From: Nautilus pompilius
Taxonomy: Eukaryota > Mollusca > Cephalopoda > Nautilida > Nautilidae
Direction: 5' to 3'
Assembly (NCBI GenBank): GCA_018389105.1
Contig: JACATO010001117.1
Coordinates: 861,635-925,634 of the forward strand
Length of the DNA stretch: 64,000 nt
Position 1 is the stretch's first letter. Each line of letters opens with the position of its first letter. The notes below the pieces were generated by a model. The model did not search any database, was not told the origin of the DNA, and saw only the letters and a program-made list of their open reading frames with translations. Shown here in pieces: positions 11,990 through 21,831 of this stretch. A program made the position numbers and the translations under genes.

Positions 11990-13895
11990 TTAGTACAAAT
12001 CATTGTCAGAGTCACAGTTCTGACAAATAAACGTATCCTCTCCAGTTGTACAGACTTCATGTGCCCATTGCCTGCATGCCATACACTGAACCAAATCATC
12101 ACCAGGCCGACTGTCATTGAAGTGTTCACAGCATACTAGGCATATATTACATTCCTCGTCAGATTCTTCCTCTTGTACTTTTCTTGTATCCTTGCTCTTT
12201 TTTCTTTTTCCCCTTCCTTACAGATTTTGCTTTTGAATTGGCATTTGATACTGGCCTCTTATCTGATATCAATTTCTTATATACTTTTGTAGCCTTTCTT
12301 TTCTTTGCACGATTTGCCTCTTTTTCCAATGCTGCCTTCGCTGGTGTATCAGTTAGGATAGCAGTCTTTCTCCCTTTCCTTCCAGCTCTCTGTGTTTTTC
12401 TTGGCTGTGCTTTGGGGAATGGCCTTAGCTCTGCAGGTGAAAATGACTCAGGTGTAGTTATGACTGCTGCAATTGATGGGGTTGATGGTAGTGCTTTGGA
12501 TGAAGTTCCTGATGTTGATGGGATGGGTTGGCTCTCCTTTTGAGGAATTTCCTCGTTTCCTCCATTTGGAACATCAGTGTTATTGATGCCAGGTGCTTCA
12601 GGCAAGGTAGGAACGTCTGCACCACTGCTGTTTTCATTATGATTGGCATTTCCAGGCATTTCACGATCTGCTACTTGTGATGGGGCAAAGTCAGAATCTG
12701 CGGTTGAATGGCACAATGCCTGTACAGGAGAAGCCAGACAAGATATTTTCTGGTGTGACAGCTATTGGCCAGACCTGCCTGACTATGCCTGGTATGTCAT
12801 AGATGGTCATAGTCTTACCAGGATTGCTCATCATCCAGGAATCACAAACACTGTTGATCGCTTTCTTAAATGGCCCAAAGACTCCCCTATCAAGTGGCTG
12901 AAGTCTGTGCGATGTATGCGGTGGAAAGGACAGCAGTGTGATTCCATTTGTCTTACAGAAATCAAGGACCTCTATAGAGAGGTGAGATCCGTGGTTGTCA
13001 AATGTAAGAAGAATAGGGCGGTCTAAACTTGGTCTAACATGCTTGGCAAAGTGTTTCATATACATGAAGACATCTTTCCCCTGCATCCAACCAGATCCAT
13101 TGGCAGTTCCATCACATCCTGTAGGCCCATCTCGCACAAAGTGATCCTGGAACTTTTTTCTTGGAAAGATGAAGAAAGGTGGTACACTATTGCCAGTTGC
13201 ATTTACTGAAACAGCGCAGATAACCAGAACACCCCTCTCTTGTGATGTCATTGCACCAATCTATTTCTTTCCGTTTCTCCCAACTATATGGTCGGGTGTT
13301 TGAACAGTTGTGACACCAGTCTCATCCATATTATAGATATCACTCTTTTCAAACTTATGTCTTCTCATCACGGTTTCAAGGTTATCATAGAATTCGTTGA
13401 CTGCTGTTTTGTTGAAACTTGTTGCTCGAGCCAGGCTTGTAGCTTGTGGCTTTCTGGTTGCCAGTTCTGGATGTCTCTTTAAAAAGCCAGAAAACCAATA
13501 AGTACCAGCCATCCCTTTATCAGACCAGGATTCTGGACACTTCAGATCCAACGAAGAGGCACAATTGTAAGTAAAACGTCTAACTTCTTTTGGAGAAAGC
13601 CCGTAGTAGAGATCAGCTGCTTGAAGAAGATAAGCAACAATTTTCTTTTCTGTTTGCTCATTGAATACTCTTGTGTGAGGGTTTAGCCTACCCTTGGTGG
13701 GATATCTGTCTTGGATTGCTCATAATCTGTGAGCTTCTTCAGATATCGATGAAGACGTACGTGACAGATGTCAAACTCTCTTGCCACTTCTCTTACAGCT
13801 CTGCCCTCAGATTTTACAATATGGGCAACCCTGTCCATAGACTCAAAATTTTTTCTTCTGTCAGTCTTACGTTGTCTGTTGCGTTTGCGTAGCAT
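11990..13895 (-). pseudogene. pogo/Tigger-like transposase with PHD-like finger, broken
   Basis: The transposase would bind the element ends and catalyse cut-and-paste transposition in the nucleus. Reading from an ATG at 13895, the first about 65 residues form a Psq/CENP-B-type helix-turn-helix (AVREVAREFDICHVRLHRYLKK). A DDE_1 core follows, with the three acidic residues in YNMDETGV, LLTFDNHGSH and HRLQPLDRGVFGPFK, giving a DDD triad typical of pogo. A Lys/Ser-rich linker leads to a C-terminal CxxC...CxxC-W-x-H-xx-C...CxxC finger of PHD type (CNICLVCC, CMACRQWAHEVC, CQNC), ending at a stop at 11990-11992. Breaks: a frameshift near 13690; an amber stop at 13261-13263, where the family has a Gln-type position before IGAMTSQERG; a frameshift near 12695 between the core and linker; and a one-base shift in an A run near 12173 before the finger. 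Pieced together it is about 630 residues, full length for this architecture. Family identity is secure; activity is excluded by the breaks unless they are sequencing errors. Confidence 0.88.
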
Positions 13896-14175
13896 CCTAA
13901 AAGAAAATATTTTATTTTAATATTGCATGTTTCTCTTAGAATATCAAAGAAAGGTAATCATCTTTTTTATATAACAAGGCCTATCTGAAATTAACTTAAA
14001 TTTACTTTTCTAGGGTAGACCATCATTTAATTACGAAGGCTTAATTACATTAACAATTAGTTAAGACTTTTTAATTGATAGCTACTGATATACCAATAGA
14101 AAATTCTGACTAAACATCACTTAAACCCTACATATTCCAGTGTAAAAATGATGCTCAGCTACTTAGTATATGCTG

Positions 14176-14207
14176 GGGTCAATTGTAACAGCTGTTACAA
14201 TTGACCC
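14176..14207. repeat. perfect 32-bp palindrome, pogo right side
   Basis: The half-site gggtcaattgtaacag (14176-14191) is followed with no spacer by its exact reverse complement (14192-14207). A third identical half-site lies at 14535-14550, near the presumed right end. The perfect symmetry in an otherwise decayed element is unusual and could form a cruciform. It may be a duplicated terminal repeat or a nested non-autonomous end. Confidence 0.85.
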
Positions 14208-14562
14208 TGACATAGTCGTCCATCTTGTGACCCAGTTTTTTCATCTTTCCACTAACCACTCACACCAAAAGAAACTGATGGAATGTAGCTCAAAACCCAT
14301 ATTTCTTCCTTATAACAACAGTGAGATTCAAATATTCTTGTAGTATGATGCATGCCAAATTATTCTATGATAAGTAAAAGTTACTTACTTGGGTCGGAAA
14401 CAGATATTTGGAGATATTTTCCTCCTGGTTTGAACTACAGTTTTGTTGATTTGTCTGTTACATCCCACGTGTGGAGCAGATGTATGGTCTATTTTTAGAC
14501 TTCCTGTGACGTAGGGGAGGGTGGGGAATCTGAGCTGTTACAATTGACCCTGGTCTCCCCTA

Positions 14563-14800
14563 TACAGAAACCCTACTAAAACTTCATTTTTTAGAGGTGG
14601 GGGGAATCGGAGTGCTCGGAAAAAACGTATGCGGCCAGCTGGTAAAGAAGAGCGAAAATAAACCAGATCGGGGCGGGGTACTCTTATTGATCCGCTCCTG
14701 ACTGGGATTCGAACTCGGGGCTTCGCTTAGGGCAGTATAGAAGTCCAACACGGGGCTGCGACCCACCAAAGGTAAACTGAAAAGTTTCATTGCTTTTTCC
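14563..14800 (-). mobile_element. tRNA-derived SINE with V-domain-like body
   Basis: On the minus strand the B box gagttcgaatcccagtc (complement of about 14700-14716) follows a degenerate tRNA-like head. Downstream come ctcttctttaccagctgg, ccgcatacgttttttccg and gagcactccgattccccc, which match the body of the SINE at 4467 block by block and resemble the V-SINE central domain. It begins just outside the pogo element. The 74-codon minus-strand open frame here is not a gene. Confidence 0.65.
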
Positions 14801-15669
14801 AACATCATTACCTGACAATAACTTCTTTTTTTTTTTTAAATTCTAGAATCAATTACGCGATGAGTAAACACAGGCAGTGCATGACATATTATCCAATAAA
14901 TCTCAACTGTTAAAAAAGGCGATTAAGAAGACATTAATATCTGTCGTAATTATTCTCCCCAGAGAATTAAAAAAAAGAAAGAAAAGTGATAATAAAATGG
15001 ATTAAATAGAATCACGCCATTAGAACAGACCGCGGGACCGGGAAGAACGTCACACGGCAAATTATTCAGTTTTCTTGCGTCCCCTTTAACACTTGACTTA
15101 TTTCCTTTGTGAGAAACAGACAGTAACTTAGGCTTCCTGTTTCTTTGGCCATTGCAAAGGTTTAGCGGTATATTGCTTTCCATGATGACCCCCTCTTTCT
15201 TTTCTTTTTCCGGAAAGAGCCCTAACGGAAGCTGATTAGATTACCCTTTAATTTGGATAAAAAGTGGGGAGTCTGTCTGAGCAGGTGGCGCTCGACACAT
15301 CAGTATGCAGGGACTTGTCTTGATATCTAACAGTCTCTTAATTAACATTCTTCTACCCACATAAGACAACGTACAGCGCCGCTTTTGTGTCGCTTACTCG
15401 CCCAAATCGAGGAATTCGTTATTGCATGAGTCAAGGATGACTAACATCTGAGTTGCGCTAACGCAGCTCGTGTATTCAAAAATCTACTTTCAGGTAGGGA
15501 AGAGACAAAGTAAAAAAATAAATAAATAAATAAAGAGCAACAGAAAAGTTTATTCTGTTACCTACTAAATAAATGTTTTGATCTTTAGACTACCAACAAC
15601 GTGACATTTTGAACAGTATATCTACATAGTAAAGCTATGTCGAAGGATATTCAATTCTAGTTTTCCTAC
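14801..15669. other. unassigned sequence
   Basis: No gene or element recognised. An (AAAT)n stretch lies near 15513-15534. Confidence 0.5.
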
Positions 15670-15938
15670 TTGTTAATCCTTCGTCGTCGTCACCAGCCAG
15701 CTGAAGTCCGTTGTTGGACATAGGCCTTCGCCTGATTGCAGGGGAAGTAATGGGCCAAACCCCGCCGCGCTGGCCCAGTGCGAGTGAATACCAGCATCCT
15801 GGAGGAGTGCTGTACAGCTGTTTCAAGCGCTTGTGGCTCTCAGCAGCAGCACGCACCTCCGACCCCACCGGGGATCGAACCCGCAACCATCAGGTTTACA
15901 AACTAACTCGCTACCCCGTTAGGCCACACCGCTGTCTC
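15670..15938 (-). mobile_element. tRNA-derived SINE with RTE-like tail
   Basis: On the minus strand the head is cagcggtgtggcctaacggg with the A box around tggcctaacggggtagcg (complement of about 15908-15925) and the B box gggttcgatccccgg (complement of about 15868-15882). The body is about 130 bases. The tail contains gaaggcctatgtccaac and ggacttcagctggctgg and ends in a (GAC)n run (complement of 15681-15692). From memory, a tail of this form, ending in short triplet repeats, is shared by invertebrate SINEs and RTE-type LINEs. Overlapping open frames on both strands are incidental. Its head differs from the SINE family at 4.47, 14.6 and 57.2 kb. Confidence 0.75.
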
Positions 15939-16560
15939 TTGTCAATTCTTCAGGGAAGATTAATTCAGGGATTAATGGTATAGTAGATAAACTGCTACGT
16001 TAATTCCTTCTCAGATTATTCCAGTATGTTTATTTGAATGTGTTAAAGGGTCTGAAACCTTGGAAGCTGATTCTCAAGGTGCTTGTCCAACATCTACATA
16101 TGTTTTTCCTATATTCTCTTGGAGGGGGGGAGGGAGACTGAGGAGAGCGGTTTCTGCGGGCGAAACTTCCCGCGCCTCGCAACAATCGTTCTAGAGACAC
16201 GGAAACAAAAGAAGCGCGGACGTGCTGGCAGCTTTCTTTGTACTGGGTTAATTTGAAGCTTCCGTTGAAGCTAAATCACGGACCCCACGCGTCCAGCTGT
16301 TTAAGAGAAGTGGCTGTGCGATAAGATGTGTGTGTGTGAGAGAGAGAGAGCATTGCGCCTGATTATCAGATAGCTGCGAGAAAGGACTGCAGCGTGGAGC
16401 GTTAATACGAGGCAACTCGTGGCTCCCACGATGCAGTTTGTTGGCGATCAGCGAAAGAAAAGAACAGTTGCCGCGGACTGGCTCCGTTATGGACCACAAA
16501 AACTGCGGAGAAGTGCGGACCGTTTAGCGGACAGCGAGTTCAGGGAGTAGGGGGGGTTAG
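15939..16560. other. unassigned sequence
   Basis: No gene seen. A short G run lies at about 16124-16136 and a (GA)n run at 16336-16350. Confidence 0.5.
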
Positions 16561-16564
16561 ATAG

Positions 16565-17640
16565 AGTATGGAGAGAGAATACAGGTCAGCCCGTCCAAAA
16601 CGTCAATCTCGAGTTGAGTAGAAGACACTGACAACTTCACGACGGTTTTCAGAAGCGACTTTAGAGGAAAACCTGTGGACTTTTCCATCCATTGGACGAG
16701 AGCTGTGACATGGGTGGTAGGCCTACTGCTCGGATCTTCATTTCCCGTTTTTGAGGTACCATTGCTCTCATGAGCCTCAAAGACCGTACCAGAAAAATCG
16801 ATAGCTCTGATGCTATGGTCACGCGCATTTGATAGAAGCGGCATGGAATGGTCATCTCTAGTTGGTTTCAGGACGGATCAGATGGTGCACCATTTATGAT
16901 AGGAAAAACGGAAGACAGACGTCGTGGCATTCTCTAAAAAAATACATTGTTGAAGATGGAGGTGCGAACATTAATCATTATCACTGCATTACTCATCAAG
17001 AAGTTCTTTTTGTTCGTGTCATCAAGATGGAGCATGGGAGAATGCCAGGAAATTTGAAGTCAAGTGTGCAAACTATATCAAATCCAGGGGTCTGAATCAT
17101 CATCAATTTAAGACTTTCTTGGAAAACTATGAAGCAAAGTTTTAAAGTGATGTTAACTTCACAGTAGCTTTGATGGCTGAGCAGAGATGTCACACTGAGT
17201 ACCTTCTTTCTTCTGAAGCAAGAAATTGATGAATTTATGAATCAAAGACCTACGTTATCTAAATAATACTGACTGACTGTGACTTAAAGTTCTTAGTTAA
17301 AATCAGCAGTTTTCTTAACAAACTGAATCTGAGGGCCATAGAAAGTTCTGTCTACTCCATTTGACAGCGTGAAGTTTTTCCAGAGAAAGTCCAGACTCCT
17401 TCAGAAGCATCTGAAGGATAGCAGCGTAGCGTATTTCCCTGCTTACAAAGAACTCCAGAAATTGGAAACCACTAACAATGTGTTGAATGTCCTGCTCTCG
17501 AATAAGTACTTTACACGCGACGTGGACAGTGCTCCGACGTTATGCTGTTAAAACTCATTAACTTTCAGGAGAGAGCGGAGAGAAAGGTGTCACATCGTGA
17601 ACGAGACCTGGCACAGTTCTGTAAAAATCTCTCCCCTTCC
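16565..17640 (+). pseudogene. hAT-family transposase fossil (GTF2IRD2/ZBED-like)
   Basis: Several frames must be combined, so the gene is dead. In order they give LDESCDMG (catalytic-type Asp-Glu segment, about 16685-16715), a short RPTARIFISRF stretch, INHYHCITHQEVLF and KMEH (about 16970-17035), GLNHHQFKTFLENYEAKF (about 17090-17143), a WLSR stretch followed by EIDEFMNQRP (about 17170-17255), and DLKFLVKISSFLNKLNLR (about 17281-17335). This order and these motifs are characteristic of the hAT transposase in GTF2IRD2- and SCAND3/ZBED-type proteins. The N-terminal BED finger and the C-terminal dimerisation segment are not convincingly visible; the frame around 17369-17551 may be a degraded part of the latter. 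No terminal repeats were found. Confidence 0.78.
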
Positions 17641-18131
17641 ATCTATCTAGAAATTGGTCGCAATTGATAGCCGAGGAACGCAAGTAGATACTAAGTATGT
17701 TCTTTGAAATCTATTAATTTGAACTATATATAGAGGCAAGTTATATTTATTGGACACAGATGTTTAATAATACATACTTTATATTATGCGTCCCGCTGCC
17801 CAATATCTCACCCGTTGAGTGTCCGTTCTTGATGTTAGAGAACCTTTGGTCTAAAGAAACAAATATCTTCTCATCACATCATTAAGCCATGAATTTTAGT
17901 CGTTGTGGCTCTCTACACGTTGAAACAGTACGACTTGACTTTACTATTTCAGTAAAGTGACGGTTCGGCCATAGACGTTGTGTGCACCGAGAAGCGATTC
18001 CGGTTACCAAAATCACCATCTAGAGCCTTTTCACATTTTATCGCCAGTTTTAGCTCTAAATAGGCATTAACGTTTTCAAAAGTTATAAAACACTGAACCA
18101 AATCAAAAATGCTTTGATAATAATAATAATA

Positions 18132-18177
<46 letters not shown>

Positions 18178-19160
18178 TTAAACATTATAAGTTAAGGGAG
18201 ATAACTTTTTCATCATGTTGTATTTCGACGGTTTTTTATGCCGTTTTTCATGAATGTAAAATGAAAGGTATAATCGATCTTCATGCAGTGTTCTATAAGG
18301 ATTAACTGTATGTTCTAGCAAAGAAGGAATAGATGGAAGTAATGCACATTTTACAGCAGTTTTTCTTTTCCAGTCGATTAGGAAGCCATTTTAAAACAAA
18401 AAATTTATATTCAGCAAAAAAAAAACAAACATGAAGATAACCTATTGCCTTTAACTTCATTTTATATATAAGAATATAAATATATTTTGAGGCAAGTTTG
18501 CTATTTCAATTATGCCGCATAAAATTTTATTTCGAAATTAAAAGGGCATTTGAGACCGCCAATATGTAGACCTGGCAGTAAAATCTAAGGATATTGGAAT
18601 TCTACATCGCATATGCGATTTTATTCGTGAAGTAAACCACAAAGCGGTCGTAACTTATAGGAGGATGAGCCCATGAAGTTCAGTATACGGTGTCAATCAG
18701 AAATAATGTCATGGTTTGTGCAAGCCCCTTAGAAGTAGGAAAAAAACAACAATGGCCGGCTTAGTCAGTACTGGCAGGGGGCCACCTTTGAAACGTCTAC
18801 GTCGTGCATGAAATGAGATGTCTGATCACCTTATTTGGCATTGCGTGTCAATCCTGGGTCAAGGCCGTGACTACATAACTGGTTGTGTGGAGTTGGATTC
18901 TTGGGCCTTACAGAAAAAATCCCAGAGAGCCTTCCTCACCGTGTGAACGTTCTTGGGGAGGGAGGGGGAATGGTTGCTTACTTCATCATTGTAATGTCGT
19001 TGACCCTAAATTTAAAAAAAAAAAAAGGATTCATTCACGACCCTATTTCCCTGTCACTAGTTGTTTGTTGGTCGGGAGGCTTCACAATCCCGTTCGGGCA
19101 AACCTGTAATTGATAAAATTCTCATTCGGTACCAACCGAGTCCATCTGCCCGTCACAATA
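17641..19160. other. unassigned sequence
   Basis: No gene recognised. Contains the (AAT)n tract at 18116-18176 and several A homopolymers near 18415-18425 and 19015-19025. Confidence 0.5.
18116..18176. repeat. (AAT)n microsatellite
   Basis: Trinucleotide repeat with a single interruption near 18130. It produces Ile, Tyr and Asn runs in open frames on both strands, which are artefacts. Confidence 0.95.
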
Positions 19161-19179
19161 CTTTTCTCTCTCTCTTCAG

Positions 19180-19321
19180 CAGCGACGGCTGTACTCCGCG
19201 GGATATGACGACGGTTGCTCCACAGAAGCCTCGCGACGACCGGAAAGCAGGCCCGTGTTTCCGGACGGTTGTCGTAAAGCTCCCGCCCGGCCGGACCGTA
19301 GAAGACGTCACAGATCTATAG
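19180..19321 (+). CDS. candidate terminal exon, unknown product
   Basis: A strong acceptor-like tract (cttttctctctctcttcag, ending at 19179) precedes an open reading with the sense SDGCTPRDMTTV...KLPPGRTVEDVTDL and a stop at 19319-19321. About two thirds of codons end in G or C, well above the AT-rich surroundings. A different frame is open further, to 19587, but has weaker bias. No domain or family is recognised and no partner exon was found, so this is exon-like composition plus a splice signal only. Confidence 0.25.
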
Positions 19322-19590
19322 GTATCAGGGAAACGAATCATTCTAAGAGCGCATCCCGGGCCGAACAAGGGAAATTTGTGGTCGCCGTGACTGGAGAGTC
19401 CCCTCTAACCACTGGCTGCATTTATACTTTAAGGGTTCGTTTGGAACTTCCTACCAAGCACAGCCTGGGCCCTGATTACCTTTTAGTACATCGTGGAACA
19501 AACGAAATGCGCGTGGCTATTGTCCATAATGGTAAACACGTGCGTACCACGGTGTTAATGACTCCATGCATTTTAACCCTTTCCTAAGCA

Positions 19591-20604
19591 GTGTTTCTCA
19601 CACACACAAAAAAAAAATAACAAAAATGGTTGATTTTAAAAATAAAAATTCTTTCAACTGACTGAATTGAAGTCGGACCTCCCCAACCGGTTAGCGGAAT
19701 ATACGATGGTCCGCGGCGGTTAGACGGGGTTCCAGCCTCAGTTGTGAAACTCCATGAAAGTGTTACAAACAACTAAAGAAGAAAAATACATCAGCTCTGA
19801 AGCAAGTCTGTTTTCTCGCTCATTAACGTGCACCCCCCTCGAGCAAGAGATGGGGATAATCGTGTCTCCTTAATTTAATGCAATTTGAAGAAAAAAAAGA
19901 GAAAAGAAAACTTGGGATGCGTATCCGTGAGATCTTGATACTACAAGCCGCATCCAGCTTGGGCTAAGAGCAATTTCCGAAAGTTAAGACAGTTAACCTC
20001 TGATAAATATCTAAACAGTTTTTAAGACTGTACAGATAATGTTAAAGGACAAACAATAGGAAGAGATGCTAAATTAAGATTACATTTTTAAAATATACAA
20101 ATTCTAATAAGCACATTTTGATAATTAATATTTCGATGAGAATTGCACAAATTTTTGCTAAATTAAAAACGCATTAAAAAGTTTTTTTCCCCTCTTTTAC
20201 TATTTTATCAATTTACACAGAAAACTACTGCCAAACTCTATTAATACTTCATTCGCATAAGAAGCTCGTAAAATTACCAATAAGTCTAATAATCATCTTG
20301 ATAGAAATGCACGCTGAAGAGGTGTTCTCACGTCACGTGACGTCACTTCCGTGGAATACTGTGGTAAATAATGTCACTTTAACTATCCTCATAGAAGTGT
20401 TCGTGAAAGATCTGGAGCTTGGATCAAAACTTTGAACTTGTTAAACTAATAAAGTTTAAGTCACTTATAATTGCTTTGTTTTATATTTCCGGTACATCTC
20501 CATACAGCGTCACGCTGAATTTGTAAACGGATTTTACACGATGTAAAACAACTACCGTTTTATAAGAAATCAGATTTGCGGCTTTAATTTCATGTGCAGT
20601 TGAA
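19591..20604. other. unassigned sequence
   Basis: No gene seen. ggttagcggaatatacgatgg with ggttccagcc near 19690-19735 is weakly tRNA-like. The palindrome at 20330-20343 is listed separately. Confidence 0.45.
20330..20345. promoter_or_regulatory. E-box/CRE composite palindrome
   Basis: acgtcacgtgacgt (20330-20343) is a perfect 14-bp palindrome centred on CACGTG, and it overlaps a full TGACGTCA at 20338-20345. These are consensus sites for bHLH and for CREB/ATF-type bZIP factors. No transcript start is recognised beside it. Confidence 0.4.
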
Positions 20605-20894
20605 AGAACAAAGGGACGGTTTTACAGTCTCTGTCTAGCTACCATACACGTGCAAAGTTTTCTCTCAGGGAGTCCTTTAAAAGAGGTCTTTACGCTGCCT
20701 CACGACCGCACTCATTCCGCCTGTTAAGTCAGCGGTATGACAGAAAGTTACTTCCCCTGGCGCTTGTCGCTGCTCGACTCGAAAGCGAGGCCGGTGATGA
20801 AGATGAAAGTCTGCACGTGCACGCGCCGGCCTTCAGGGATCGGAGCTTCAGAAGAGACCGCTCAACTCGGCGCGCACTTCGTCGCCGCCTGAAG
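20605..20894 (+). CDS. stop-to-stop open frame, possible exon
   Basis: A frame without ATG stays open for about 96 codons, ending at a TAG at 20892-20894, in a local CpG-rich stretch (about 20690-20920). An acceptor-like acggttttacag ends at about 20627. The second half (LESEAGDEDE, RDRSFRRDRS, RRALRRRLK) has G/C at most third positions. The minus strand is also partly open. No homology is recognised, and Arg-rich reading is common in CpG-rich DNA, so support is weak. Confidence 0.18.
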
Positions 20895-21768
20895 TAGGCG
20901 GTACCCGGTTGTGTCGCTCAGGTGGTTTGGAAAAGCGTTAAATATAAATGCCATTTAAAGGAAAAGGTCTGAAGGCAATGTCAGGAATAATCGAGAAGTC
21001 CGCGTAGCTCCTTACGGGCTCGAAACAAAGCTCGCCACACCTGCCACAATAAGCATCAACCGCCAGGAAAATTATAAAACTCTCATTATACGGGAGAAAG
21101 AGTAAATTGGAAAATGCAGTTTAAAGAAAAAAGTTGCGCTTATCAGTACGAGAATCGTAAACGCAGAGGACAGTATATTTCAGCTGCTAGTAAACCAAAT
21201 AGAATGTTACGAATAATCAGCCGAACCATCAAATATAAAACCAAAGAAAGTCGGTTCTTGCTCATCTTGAACGAGTTATCCAAGCGCGAAGTCCTCCTCT
21301 AAGAAAAGATAATGAATTAGCGGTAGAGGCTGACTGCATATTTTTTAGAATGCTTCCAGATTTGAAGCCTTTGGGCGTTAGACATTTGCTGGGGACTCTT
21401 GATAGGAGCTTCCAGAACGATTAAGAGTTTTGAACGTGTGACCAATGTTTTTTTTGGGGGGTGGGAGTCATAGTTTTAAAAAAAAAGTGATTCAACTCTG
21501 GAAACACAATTATCGGTATCAGAGTTATAAATGAGCGGAATAAATTTCTGTCGAACGTAGTTAATACGATAGATGATACTATTTATCAATTTAAGAACAG
21601 TACTGGTGGTAATTTTTCTTTCCAGGAGGCTTTGTAGAAACCACGATGGCTTCAAGTTGGAGAATAGAGGAATCGGATCTTCTATGTGTGTCATATGGAC
21701 AAGGAAGTAAATATTTTAACTGGGCAGCTTAAGCTGACTAGTTTATGTTCGCTGGCGATCTGTTAAAC
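20895..21768. other. unassigned sequence
   Basis: No gene or element recognised. Confidence 0.5.
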
Positions 21769-21831
21769 ATGGCGGAGACCGAAGGTGTTTTAGCTGTTTT
21801 CCGGTTGGCGACCTGCGGAAATGAAGTGTAG
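21769..21831 (+). CDS. possible first coding exon or small ORF (MAETEGV...)
   Basis: The start aaacATGGCGGAG has a good animal initiation context and also matches a YY1-type ATGGCGG promoter/start motif often found at the first codons of housekeeping genes. It reads MAETEGVLAVFRLATCGNEV and stops at 21829-21831. It is either a 20-codon ORF or the start of a first exon whose donor I could not place. No downstream exon was identified. Confidence 0.2.
   Translation: MAETEGVLAVFRLATCGNEV

Larger units (their letters stand above)
11730..14562 (-). mobile_element. pogo/Tigger-like DNA transposon, inactive
   Basis: The minus strand carries one decayed transposase reading. Copies of a 16-bp unit (CTGTTACAATTGACCC or its complement, some diverged) lie on both sides: 11735-11749, 11911-11926 and 11934-11948 on one flank, and 14176-14191, 14192-14207 and 14535-14550 on the other. 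The outermost pair is in inverted orientation, as expected for terminal or subterminal repeats of a Tc1/mariner-superfamily element. The exact ends and the TA target duplication were not resolved, so the limits are approximate. The element is older than the 52-kb duplication, judging by its four coding lesions. Confidence 0.75.

Noticed and set aside
12184..13026. Plus-strand open frames of 119 and 127 codons
   Set aside because: They are antisense shadows of the pogo transposase pseudogene.
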